Shown here: positions 6,649-13,429 of the stretch, in pieces
Numbering within the stretch: the stretch's first letter is position 1
Layout of the letters: each line of letters starts with the position of its first letter
Assembly: GCA_016844485.1 (NCBI GenBank)
Contig: JAENIZ010000011.1
Location: forward strand, 1-17,498
DNA from: Gammaproteobacteria bacterium
GTDB taxonomy: Bacteria; Pseudomonadota; Gammaproteobacteria; Eutrophobiales; Eutrophobiaceae
Length of the DNA: 17,498 nucleotides
Reading direction: 5' to 3'
Notes under the pieces: model-generated
What the model saw: the letters and a program-made list of their open reading frames with translations, nothing else
What the model was told of the DNA's origin: nothing
Databases searched by the model: none
Translations under genes and position numbers: made by a program

Positions 6649-6854
6649 CCGGGGCATACCATCCGAGGTATGCCCGCTCGACGGGACAAATATTCACTGG
6701 ATGTTCGTCTGCTTCCGTCTCGCCCGCTCAGCAGTGTAAAGCCTCGCTATGCGGGATTCAAAATCGTTGACATATACCATCCTTGGTATATGCGCCTTCG
6801 GGCGCGCTACGCGCGTCCAATTCTGCTCCAGGCAGAATTGTCCCGGCGATTTTG
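6647..6854. repeat. Hairpin cluster 3, between tRNA-Ser and csrA
   Basis: Hairpins: 6652-6675 (GGGCATACC/GGTATGCCC, loop ATCCGA, flanked by GTCC/GGAC that can extend the pairing), 6771-6792 (CATATACC/GGTATATG, loop ATCCTT), 6792-6805 (GCGCC/GGCGC, loop TTCG), 6802-6814 (GCGCG/CGCGC, loop CTA, exclusive with the previous one) and 6818-6840 (CAATTCTGC/GCAGAATTG, loop TCCAG). The last four lie inside a closing stem, CAAAATCGTTG (6759-6769) with CGGCGATTTTG (6844-6854), 11 pairs including two G-T wobbles. This gives a multibranched shape. Confidence 0.7.
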
Positions 6855-6879
6855 TCAGCCACTCGACCACCACCTCTCC
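6855..6879 (-). pseudogene. tRNA-Ser 5' fragment (acceptor strand and D-arm), minus strand
   Basis: On the minus strand, 6879 down to 6855 matches the first 22 nt of the intact tRNA-Ser with two substitutions and a 3-nt TGG insertion (GGAGAGGTGG, then TGG, then TCGAGTGGCTGA). Similarity ends abruptly at CTGA, where cluster 3 begins. It cannot form a full tRNA. Confidence 0.65.
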
Positions 6880-6967
6880 GAAGATTATCAAAACAGAATA
6901 TTTGTACCTGGAAACACGGTAAAACACCGCAGTTTGATCAACCTCAATTATGTGGAAAAATCAAGGA

Positions 6968-7168
6968 TTACGTCTGATCTTCATCTGTCTTAATGCCGCC
7001 AGATTTTTCCTGCTGAATACGTTCGTAAATCTCTTCACGATGAACAGCAACTTCTTTTGGGGCATTAATACCAATGCGTACCTGATTTCCTCTGATAGCC
7101 AGTACGGTGACATTAATATCATCACCTATCATCAGTGATTCCCCGACCCTGCGCGTAAGAATTAACAT
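6968..7168 (-). CDS. csrA: Carbon storage regulator CsrA
   Basis: A 66-residue RNA-binding post-transcriptional regulator, full length for the family. It binds GGA motifs in mRNA leaders as a homodimer and controls translation and stability. The N-terminal MLILTRRVGE strand and the VHREEIYERI segment with the RNA-contacting Arg are both present. A strong AGGAG lies 8 nt upstream of the ATG. A second AGGA lies 8 nt before that one (7189-7192), so the leader has two GGA motifs, one inside the ribosome-binding site. This is compatible with autorepression as known in E. coli. It sits between lysC and tRNA-Ser, the usual place in gammaproteobacteria. Confidence 0.97.
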   Translation of the reverse strand: MLILTRRVGESLMIGDDINVTVLAIRGNQVRIGINAPKEVAVHREEIYERIQQEKSGGIKTDEDQT

Positions 7169-7176
7169 CTCACCTT

Positions 7177-7192
7177 CTCCTGTTTCATTCCT
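7177..7192 (-). promoter_or_regulatory. csrA ribosome-binding site with paired GGA motifs
   Basis: On the minus strand, AGGA (7192-7189) and ACAGGAG (7183-7177) precede the csrA ATG. The second resembles the CsrA consensus ACARGGAUG but lacks one purine. Possible autoregulatory site; inferred. Confidence 0.4.
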
Positions 7193-7255
7193 TTTTCAAT
7201 GATTGGACTCTTTAACTATCAAGATACATTAGAGCCATGATTTAACCAGGCCACT

Positions 7256-8500
7256 TCAGGCCCTGCTGTCCCCTTCCACATCAGACCCATTTTCCAACTC
7301 GAATGCAGAGTGCAGTGTTCTGACCCCTAATTCCGTATATTTCTCATCCACTACAACAGATATCTTTATCTCTGAGGTGGATATCATCATGATATTGATA
7401 CCCTCTTTTGCCAATGCATCAAACATTTTACTTGCGATCCCGGCATGTGAGCGCATGCCAATCCCTACTACAGATATCTTCACTATGCGATTATCGCCGG
7501 TGATATTTTTGACGCCAAGTTTTGCCGCATTTTTCTTAAGTATAGCCAATGCTTTCTCATAATCATTCCTATGGACCGTAAAAGTGAAATCAGTCGTATT
7601 ATCTACGCCCACATTCTGTACGATCATATCGACTTCAATATCGGCATCAGCAATAGGACCAAGAATACTATAGGCGATCCCCGGTTTATCGGGGACACCC
7701 ACAACAGTTAATTTTGCCTCATCCTTGTTATAGGCAATTCCTGAAATCAATGCTTGTTCCATATTTTCATCCTCACCAGTAATCAATGTCCCTGGACCGT
7801 CCTCAAAAGAAGATAACACACGAAGCTGCACATTATACTTCCTGGCAAATTCCACTGATCTGATCTGTAATACTTTCGATCCAAGACTTGCCAATTCCAG
7901 CATTTCTTCATAGGTCAGAAACTCAAGTCTCCTTGCTTTCGGGACAATACGTGGATCAGCCGTATAAACCCCGTCAACATCAGTATAAATATGGCATTCA
8001 TCGGCCTTGAGCGCTGCTGCCATGGCAACTGCTGTAGTGTCAGATCCGCCGCGCCCGAGCGTCGTGATATTGCCATGCTCGTCGATTCCCTGAAACCCTG
8101 CAATGACAACTATCTTCCCTTCTTTCAGGGTCTTATTCACTCTCGCGACATCAATATCAATTATTCGCGCCTTATTATAGGCACTGTCAGTGCGAATATG
8201 GACCTGTGCTCCGGTATAGGAACACGCCGGATAGTTTCTTGCTTCAAGTGCAATACTCAACAACGCAATTGTGACTTGCTCCCCGGTTGCCAGCAGTACA
8301 TCCAGTTCCCTGCTATTCGGGTTTTTAGCCACTTCATTTGCCAACTTTAGCAATCGATCGGTCTCACCGCTCATAGCAGAAACGACAACGACAACATCGT
8401 GTCCTGCCTTATGCTCTGCAATCACCTTATCCGCAACGGCATTAATGCGCTCCACGCTGCCGACGGATGTACCCCCGAATTTTTGAACTATCAACGCCAT
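7256..8500 (-). CDS. lysC: Aspartate kinase
   Basis: A 414-residue aspartokinase, which phosphorylates L-aspartate with ATP in the first step of the lysine, threonine and methionine pathway. Seen: the KFGGTS nucleotide-binding motif at residues 7-12, GRGGSDTTAVAMAAAL in the kinase domain, and two C-terminal ACT domains (roughly 265-335 and 345-405) that carry feedback inhibition. Start at 8500 (MALIVQKFGGTS) is chosen by family alignment; the frame is open back to 8599, but those 33 residues come from hairpin sequence. No good Shine-Dalgarno is seen. Sits between alaS and csrA as in many gammaproteobacteria. An internal start giving a separate regulatory subunit is possible but not shown. Confidence 0.95.
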   Translation of the reverse strand: MALIVQKFGGTSVGSVERINAVADKVIAEHKAGHDVVVVVSAMSGETDRLLKLANEVAKNPNSRELDVLLATGEQVTIALLSIALEARNYPACSYTGAQVHIRTDSAYNKARIIDIDVARVNKTLKEGKIVVIAGFQGIDEHGNITTLGRGGSDTTAVAMAAALKADECHIYTDVDGVYTADPRIVPKARRLEFLTYEEMLELASLGSKVLQIRSVEFARKYNVQLRVLSSFEDGPGTLITGEDENMEQALISGIAYNKDEAKLTVVGVPDKPGIAYSILGPIADADIEVDMIVQNVGVDNTTDFTFTVHRNDYEKALAILKKNAAKLGVKNITGDNRIVKISVVGIGMRSHAGIASKMFDALAKEGINIMMISTSEIKISVVVDEKYTELGVRTLHSAFELENGSDVEGDSRA

Positions 8501-8531
8501 AGACCAGGCTGTATGTTTTAAAGGGGTGGGA

Positions 8532-8537
8532 ATTCTA
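8532..8537 (-). promoter_or_regulatory. Candidate -10 box for lysC
   Basis: TAGAAT on the minus strand (8537-8532) lies about 32 bp before the lysC ATG, downstream of all hairpins in the gap. The best -35, TTTCAT 17 bp upstream, is only a 3/6 match. Confidence 0.25.
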
Positions 8538-8570
8538 GCGGAAACAGTCTGTATATGAAATGCTTTGGCA

Positions 8571-8722
8571 GTTTGCTGAAAAACTCTGTTTTTCTGCAAA
8601 CTTCTGTCTGTACACGGATGTACTAGCGCAGTTTAAGCACGATAAGTGCTTGAACTGCGAAGAAAAGCAAAAATCACACTTTTTGCTTTTTGGGTGGAAA
8701 AAGTACATGGATGAACTTTTTC
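8571..8722 (-). repeat. Hairpin cluster 4, between alaS and lysC
   Basis: Five hairpins almost fill the 237-bp gap. 8571-8601: arms GTTTGCTGAAAAAC/GTTTTTCTGCAAAC, one mismatch, 3-nt loop. 8610-8623: GTAC/GTAC, minus-strand loop ATCCGT. 8627-8659: CGCAGTTTAAGCAC/GTGCTTGAACTGCG, 14 pairs with one G-T, loop GATAA. 8663-8690: AAAAGCAAAAA/TTTTTGCTTTT, loop TCACAC. 8697-8722: GAAAAAGTAC/GAACTTTTTC with one mismatch, minus-strand loop ATCCAT. The two with TCC-type loops show them on the strand of alaS and lysC. Not a lysine riboswitch by eye. Confidence 0.7.
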
Positions 8723-8737
8723 AGTGAATTATAAGCA

Positions 8738-11341
8738 TCAGGCAATCCGCTGTCGTACCCAGTCGGGAACACTGGCCAGTGCGGCCTCGAGTCCGGATGG
8801 GTCATTCCCGCCTGCCTCCGCCAAATCCGCCCGCCCGCCTCCCTTGCCACCTACTTTTTGCGCGACAAAATTGACCAGCTCCCCGGCCTTGAGCCTGTCG
8901 GTTTCGTCCTTAGTGACACCGGCCACCAGACTTACCTTATTATCCTGTACTGAAGCAAGCACCAGCGCTGCTGTGCCTAATTTGTTCTTCAGCTGATCCA
9001 CGGTTGCGCGCAAGGTCTTGGGATCAGCACCATCCAGTCTCCTGGCAATCACTTTGATCCCGCCGATATCCACTGCCTCGGATGCCATATCATCACCCGC
9101 GCTGCTTGCCAGCCTGGCCTTGAGTTGCTCAACCTCTTTTTCCAGCTTGCGCATGCGTTCAATAGACTGACTCAGTTTATTCTCAACAGTCTCTCGATCG
9201 GCCTTCAGCAACCTTGCCACCTGCAATAACTTATTCTGATTGTCCTCAACCCAGACGAGCGCGCTTTCTCCCGTAACGGCGTCTATTCGACGAATACCTG
9301 CGGCGATACCGGTTTCGGAGATAATCTTCATAAAGCCGATATCACCGGTGCGCATGACATGGGTTCCACCACATAATTCAGTGGAAAAAGTCCCACCGAT
9401 CTTTAACACACGGACGGTATCATCGTATTTTTCACCGAATAACGACATGGCACCGGACTTCAATGCCAAATCCAGAGACATGACTTCTATAACCGTCTCC
9501 ACGTTTTCAAGGATTTTGCGATTGGCCAGCCATTCAATCTTTTGTAGTTCCTCATCACTTACCGGCTTTGGGTGGGAAAAATCAAAGCGCAATCTGTCAG
9601 GGGCAACCAGTGATCCTTTTTGTACGACATGTTCACCCAGTATCTTTCGTAACGCGGCATGGAGCAGATGGGTGGCGGAGTGATTCCGTACCGTATTGAT
9701 GCGTCTATGTTGATCAACACGTGCGATGACCTTCTGACCCGGTCTGAGCGTCCCCCGTCTTAATTCACCAAGATGAACATGGGCCTTCCCCTGTTTCTGT
9801 GTATCCATAACTTCGAACAGGAGATCCGTACCTGTCAATTGGCCCTGATCTCCGACCTGCCCACCTGATTCAGCATAGAACGGAGTAGTCTTAAGGATGA
9901 CTCCGCCGGTTTCTCCTTCGGCAATTTCAGTTACCGTTCTACCGTCCTGATACAACGTAACAATAGTGCCCTCCTGTTCAAGCGATTCATAGCCACTGAA
10001 TTCAGTTGACTGATCAATGTCAAGAACCTTCGACAGATCCATATCAAACTTGCTTGACGCCCTGGCCCGCTCACGTTGTTCTGACATGTATTTATCAAAT
10101 CCCTGCATATCGAGGGTTAAATTGTATTCAAGGGCGATATCGGCCGTCAGGTCAACAGGGAATCCATAGGTATCATAAAGCCGGAAGACATCCTTGCCTG
10201 GTATCTCTTTACCAGACATGTTGGCTATAACTGACTTAAGATGTTTCAGGCCTTGCTCAAGCGTTTCAGCGAAGCGTTCTTCCTCTTGTTTTAATACTTT
10301 TATGACACGGTCACAGGCGCGATTTAACTCCGGACAGGCGTCGCCCATTACCTTATCCAGCGGCTTGACCAGTTTATGAAAAAACGGTTCTTTAATACCC
10401 AGATTATTCCCGTGGCGAATGGCCCTGCGGATGATGCGGCGCAGGACATAACCGCGTCCTTCGTTTGAAGGAATGACACCATCAGTAATAAGAAAAGAAC
10501 ATGAGCGGATATGGTCGGCGATAACGCGTAACGATCTCAGATCAGGTTTGTCAACATTTGCAAGTTTGCTCACCGCCCGGATCAGATGCTTGAAGATGTC
10601 AATCTCATAATTATTGTGTACCCCCTGCATCACCGCCGCTATGCGCTCCAGGCCCATCCCCGTATCCACTGAGGGATGCGGTATCGGAACCATATTACTA
10701 TCAGCATCCCGATTATATTGAGTAAATACCAGATTCCAGATTTCGATGTAGCGGTAACCTTCCTGACCTGAATTGCCCGGTGGTTCACCGGTAATGCCTG
10801 CACCATGATCATAAAAGATCTCACTGCAGGGCCCGCACGGGCCGGTATCTCCCATGGACCAGAAATTATCCTTGTCTCCACAGCGGCTGAATCTGTCCTT
10901 TGTAATCCCTATATGTTTTAACCAGATGTTTGCCGCTTCATCATCTTTTTCGTACACGGTTACCCACAAGCGTGATTCCGGAACTTGCAGCACTCCGGTC
11001 AAAAATTCCCATGCATAGGTAATCGCCTCCTGCTTGAAGTAATCCCCAAAACTGAAATTACCCAGCATTTCGAAGAAGGTATGATGCCGTGCGGTATACC
11101 CTACATTCTCCAGATCATTATGTTTGCCCCCGGCACGCACGCAACGTTGCGCAGATGCAGCACGTTTATACGGACGATCATCCAGACCGAGAAAGACATC
11201 CTTGAATTGCACCATACCGGCATTGGTAAATAGCAGGGTCGGATCATTGGCCGGCACAAGCGAACTACTCGGGACAATCTCATGTCTTTTGTCCCGGAAA
11301 TAATCCAGAAAGGTGGTTCGTATTTCAGTGGTGCTTTTCAC
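8738..11341 (-). CDS. alaS: Alanyl-tRNA synthetase
   Basis: Charges tRNA-Ala with alanine. 867 residues, close to the usual 875. In order: class II catalytic domain (about 1-250, with the KHNDLENVGYTARHHTFFEMLGNFSFG stretch spanning motif 2), tRNA-recognition domain, editing domain with the zinc-binding HSATHLLHAAL and, at Cys657, CGGTH, then a coiled-coil (about 720-760) and the Gly-rich C-Ala domain ending near KGGGRADLAEAGG. The start codon is GTG (11339-11341), overlapping the recX stop in GTGA, so translation is probably coupled to recX. Confidence 0.97.
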   Translation of the reverse strand: MKSTTEIRTTFLDYFRDKRHEIVPSSSLVPANDPTLLFTNAGMVQFKDVFLGLDDRPYKRAASAQRCVRAGGKHNDLENVGYTARHHTFFEMLGNFSFGDYFKQEAITYAWEFLTGVLQVPESRLWVTVYEKDDEAANIWLKHIGITKDRFSRCGDKDNFWSMGDTGPCGPCSEIFYDHGAGITGEPPGNSGQEGYRYIEIWNLVFTQYNRDADSNMVPIPHPSVDTGMGLERIAAVMQGVHNNYEIDIFKHLIRAVSKLANVDKPDLRSLRVIADHIRSCSFLITDGVIPSNEGRGYVLRRIIRRAIRHGNNLGIKEPFFHKLVKPLDKVMGDACPELNRACDRVIKVLKQEEERFAETLEQGLKHLKSVIANMSGKEIPGKDVFRLYDTYGFPVDLTADIALEYNLTLDMQGFDKYMSEQRERARASSKFDMDLSKVLDIDQSTEFSGYESLEQEGTIVTLYQDGRTVTEIAEGETGGVILKTTPFYAESGGQVGDQGQLTGTDLLFEVMDTQKQGKAHVHLGELRRGTLRPGQKVIARVDQHRRINTVRNHSATHLLHAALRKILGEHVVQKGSLVAPDRLRFDFSHPKPVSDEELQKIEWLANRKILENVETVIEVMSLDLALKSGAMSLFGEKYDDTVRVLKIGGTFSTELCGGTHVMRTGDIGFMKIISETGIAAGIRRIDAVTGESALVWVEDNQNKLLQVARLLKADRETVENKLSQSIERMRKLEKEVEQLKARLASSAGDDMASEAVDIGGIKVIARRLDGADPKTLRATVDQLKNKLGTAALVLASVQDNKVSLVAGVTKDETDRLKAGELVNFVAQKVGGKGGGRADLAEAGGNDPSGLEAALASVPDWVRQRIA

Positions 11342-11790
11342 TCATCACCTGCATTTAATATGTATCGAATCTGTTCGCCGGAAAAACCACGCTGTTGCAA
11401 AAAACGTGATTGCTTTGCCCTGTCCTTATAGTTTGCTGGCAGCTTTTGACCAAATCTTTTTGCGCGTACCTGGGATGCGCGCTGCTGCCATTCTGGCTCA
11501 TGCATATCAACATGGTGGTGGATCAGGTCATCACTGATGTTCCTGGCACGGAGTTCCTGTGTTATGCGTACAGGCCCATAACCTCTGTCAATACGACTAT
11601 GGATAAAGGCCTCGGTAAATCGATCATCGCTTTGCAGCCCTTCTTTCCGGAGTTCCTCAATAACTGATCGAATGGCTGCTTCATCGTATTCCCGTGTCTT
11701 CAGTTTTCGTAACAGTTCTGTTGCACTATGTTCGCGCCTGGCCAGAAATACGAGTGCGCGCTTGCGGATATTTGCCAGATCTGCGTTCAG
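11338..11790 (-). CDS. recX: Regulatory protein RecX with probable CTG start
   Basis: RecX binds RecA filaments and limits their growth or activity. Translating the minus strand from 11790 gives 150 residues with the family pattern: a basic helix RKRALVFLARREHSATELLRKL (about 9-30), then RSVIEELRKEGLQSDDRFTEAFIHSRIDRGYGPVRITQELR (about 41-81), and a C-terminal KQSRFLQQRGFSGEQIRYIL helix pair. The frame is bounded by TAA at 11809-11811, and no ATG, GTG or TTG occurs before codon 96. The best start is CTG at 11790, overlapping the recA stop as CTGA and preceded by GGAGG (11801-11805) at 10 nt. ATC at codon 8 is an alternative. The TGA stop overlaps the GTG start of alaS. The gene identity is firm; the start is inferred. 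Confidence 0.88.
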   Translation of the reverse strand: MNADLANIRKRALVFLARREHSATELLRKLKTREYDEAAIRSVIEELRKEGLQSDDRFTEAFIHSRIDRGYGPVRITQELRARNISDDLIHHHVDMHEPEWQQRASQVRAKRFGQKLPANYKDRAKQSRFLQQRGFSGEQIRYILNAGDE

Positions 11791-12815
11791 GCCTCGACTT
11801 CCTCCGTTTTATCGGCAGCCTTGATTTCAGGTAAAACCTTGCTGCGGATTGACTGCTCGATCTCTTTGGCGGTCTCAGGATTTTCCTTAAGGAACGTACG
11901 GGCATTGTCTTTACCCTGCCCGATACGATTTCCCTTATAGCTGTACCATGCCCCTGTCTTCTCAATCAGACTATGTTGTACACCAAGCTCTATAATCTCG
12001 CCTTCTCTGGATATACCTTCACCGTACAGGATATCAAATATGGCCTCCTTGAAGGGTGGCGCCACTTTGTTCTTGACGACCTTCACCCGGGTTTCATTGC
12101 CAATGACTTCATCCGCTTTCTTGATGGCGCCGATACGCCGTATATCCAGACGCACCGAGGCATAAAACTTCAACGCGTTCCCGCCCGTAGTTGTTTCGGG
12201 GTTGCCGAACATAACGCCAATCTTCATGCGAATCTGGTTGATAAAAATAACCAGGGTATTGGAGCGCTTGATATTCGCCGCCAGTTTTCGCAAGGCCTGC
12301 GACATCAATCGGGCCTGCAGCCCCATGTGGCTGTCACCCATCTCGCCTTCAATCTCGGCCTTCGGCGTCAAGGCAGCTACTGAGTCGATAATCACTATAT
12401 CAACAGCACCGGATCTCACCAGCATGTCTGTGATCTCGAGCGCCTGTTCCCCCGTATCCGGCTGGGATAACAGCAAATCATCTATTTTCACACCCAATTT
12501 TCCTGCATACACCGGATCCAGGGCATGCTCGGCATCAATAAATGCGGCAGTCCCTCCGGCATTCTGGATCTCGGCGGCCACATGCAGGGCCAGTGTGGTT
12601 TTGCCGGAGGATTCCGGCCCATAGATTTCCACGACACGGCCACGCGGCAGACCCCCAACACCAAGGGCTATATCGAGCCCGAGTGAACCGGTGGAGACAG
12701 GTTCCACATCGCGGATAACTCCCGAATCTCCCATCCGCATAACGGATCCCTTGCCGAATTGTTTTTCAATCTGACTGAGTGCCATCCCCAGTGCCTGTTT
12801 CTTTTTTTCGTCCAT
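11787..12815 (-). CDS. recA: Recombinase RecA
   Basis: Strand-exchange ATPase of homologous recombination and co-protease for LexA in the SOS response. 342 residues, normal length. Walker A GPESSGKT at 66-73 (Lys72), then a Walker B-type VDIVIIDSVAAL, the L2 loop region NQIRMKIGVMFGNPETTTGGNALKFYAS and an acidic C-terminus (KTEEVEA). ATG at 12815 is chosen because GGTGAG lies 7 nt upstream and the protein then begins MDEKKKQAL, as in relatives; in-frame TTG and GTG at 12830 and 12827 are less likely. It overlaps recX by 4 bp. No CTGT-N8-ACAG LexA box is visible upstream. Confidence 0.98.
   Translation of the reverse strand: MDEKKKQALGMALSQIEKQFGKGSVMRMGDSGVIRDVEPVSTGSLGLDIALGVGGLPRGRVVEIYGPESSGKTTLALHVAAEIQNAGGTAAFIDAEHALDPVYAGKLGVKIDDLLLSQPDTGEQALEITDMLVRSGAVDIVIIDSVAALTPKAEIEGEMGDSHMGLQARLMSQALRKLAANIKRSNTLVIFINQIRMKIGVMFGNPETTTGGNALKFYASVRLDIRRIGAIKKADEVIGNETRVKVVKNKVAPPFKEAIFDILYGEGISREGEIIELGVQHSLIEKTGAWYSYKGNRIGQGKDNARTFLKENPETAKEIEQSIRSKVLPEIKAADKTEEVEA
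11801..11805 (-). promoter_or_regulatory. Shine-Dalgarno for recX inside the recA 3' end
   Basis: GGAGG on the minus strand, 10 nt before the CTG at 11790. A strong ribosome-binding site at this place supports initiation at the recA/recX junction rather than at the distant ATG. Confidence 0.6.
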
Positions 12816-12851
12816 TGATTTGCTCACCAAATTGAGGTTTTAAGTGGTTTT

Positions 12852-12860
12852 ATTATCCCA
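12852..12860 (-). promoter_or_regulatory. Candidate extended -10 promoter for recA
   Basis: On the minus strand TGG followed by GATAAT (12860-12852) fits an extended -10 element, about 37 bp before the recA ATG. The expected -35 position is a poor match. An 11-bp palindrome AGAGAATCTCT (12881-12891) lies just upstream. Confidence 0.35.
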
Positions 12861-12898
12861 TAAATATCAAACACTGGCCTAGAGAATCTCTGACCTTC

Positions 12899-13414
12899 TT
12901 AATTCAATAAAGGCCAACTGTCCAGAACCCTGTATTGTGCGCCAGTATGATGTGTGATCGATTCTACCAGCGTAAAACTTTCAACCTGCCATATAACCGA
13001 GGGTATCTGATCCCGCTCCGGTGGCATTCCCGCTTTGCGTGCAAGGGCGATATGTGGTTTGAATGGCCGTCCATCAAGTGTTATCCCGCTCGCAGCAGAA
13101 ACCTCGTTCACACGGCTGACAAGCAAACCCAGTTTCTCCGGAATGTCTACCGGTGCCAGCCACAGGATTCCCGATTTGCGCCAGCAACCGATGGTGTCCA
13201 GCTTTAGTTCAAATTTCTGTGTCCTAATCTGGTTTGCGGCAGCTTCAAGACCTTTAGTAATCTCTTCATTGACCTGTCCCAGAAAGGCCAGGGTAATGTG
13301 CAGATTTTCCAGCGGGACTGCCCGTCCAATATTGGGCGGTATGGACTGCATAACCGCCTGCAATTGTTTCCTGGTGTCGTCATCCGGCCAGAGGGCAAAG
13401 AAAAGGCGGGGCAT
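12899..13414 (-). CDS. thpR: RNA 2',3'-cyclic phosphodiesterase (2H family)
   Basis: A 171-residue 2H phosphoesterase of the ThpR/LigT type, which opens 2',3'-cyclic phosphates at RNA ends. The family needs two H-x-T/S motifs. The first is intact at 39-41 (HIT). The second reads H-I-A at 121-123, in the expected PHxxLAR setting, so Thr is replaced by Ala (codon GCC). That may lower activity or be a tolerated change. It begins 15 bp after pncC and ends 83 bp before recA. No clear Shine-Dalgarno, so it may depend on coupling with pncC. Confidence 0.85.
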   Translation of the reverse strand: MPRLFFALWPDDDTRKQLQAVMQSIPPNIGRAVPLENLHITLAFLGQVNEEITKGLEAAANQIRTQKFELKLDTIGCWRKSGILWLAPVDIPEKLGLLVSRVNEVSAASGITLDGRPFKPHIALARKAGMPPERDQIPSVIWQVESFTLVESITHHTGAQYRVLDSWPLLN

Positions 13415-13429
13415 ATTGCAATTACTTGT

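Larger units (their letters stand above)
6536..6967. other. 432-bp gap between tRNA-Ser and csrA without a gene
   Basis: Contains the plus-strand tRNA-Ser fragment (6581-6595), hairpin cluster 3 (6647-6854) and the minus-strand tRNA-Ser fragment (6855-6879). From 6880 to 6967 I see no clear element. Open frames crossing the region run through hairpins and tRNA sequence and have low-quality composition, so I do not regard them as genes. Confidence 0.7.

Noticed and set aside
6508..6993. A long plus-strand open frame (161 codons) across the tRNA-Ser to csrA gap
   Set aside because: It runs through the tRNA gene, several hairpins and the 3' end of csrA, has no ribosome-binding site, and its product has no protein-like pattern.
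8501..8599. Longer LysC start at 8599
   Set aside because: The additional 33 residues come from hairpin sequence and precede the conserved family start MALIVQKFGG.
8501..8737. Lysine riboswitch in the lysC leader
   Set aside because: The leader consists of separate simple hairpins; the multi-helix lysine aptamer core is not seen.
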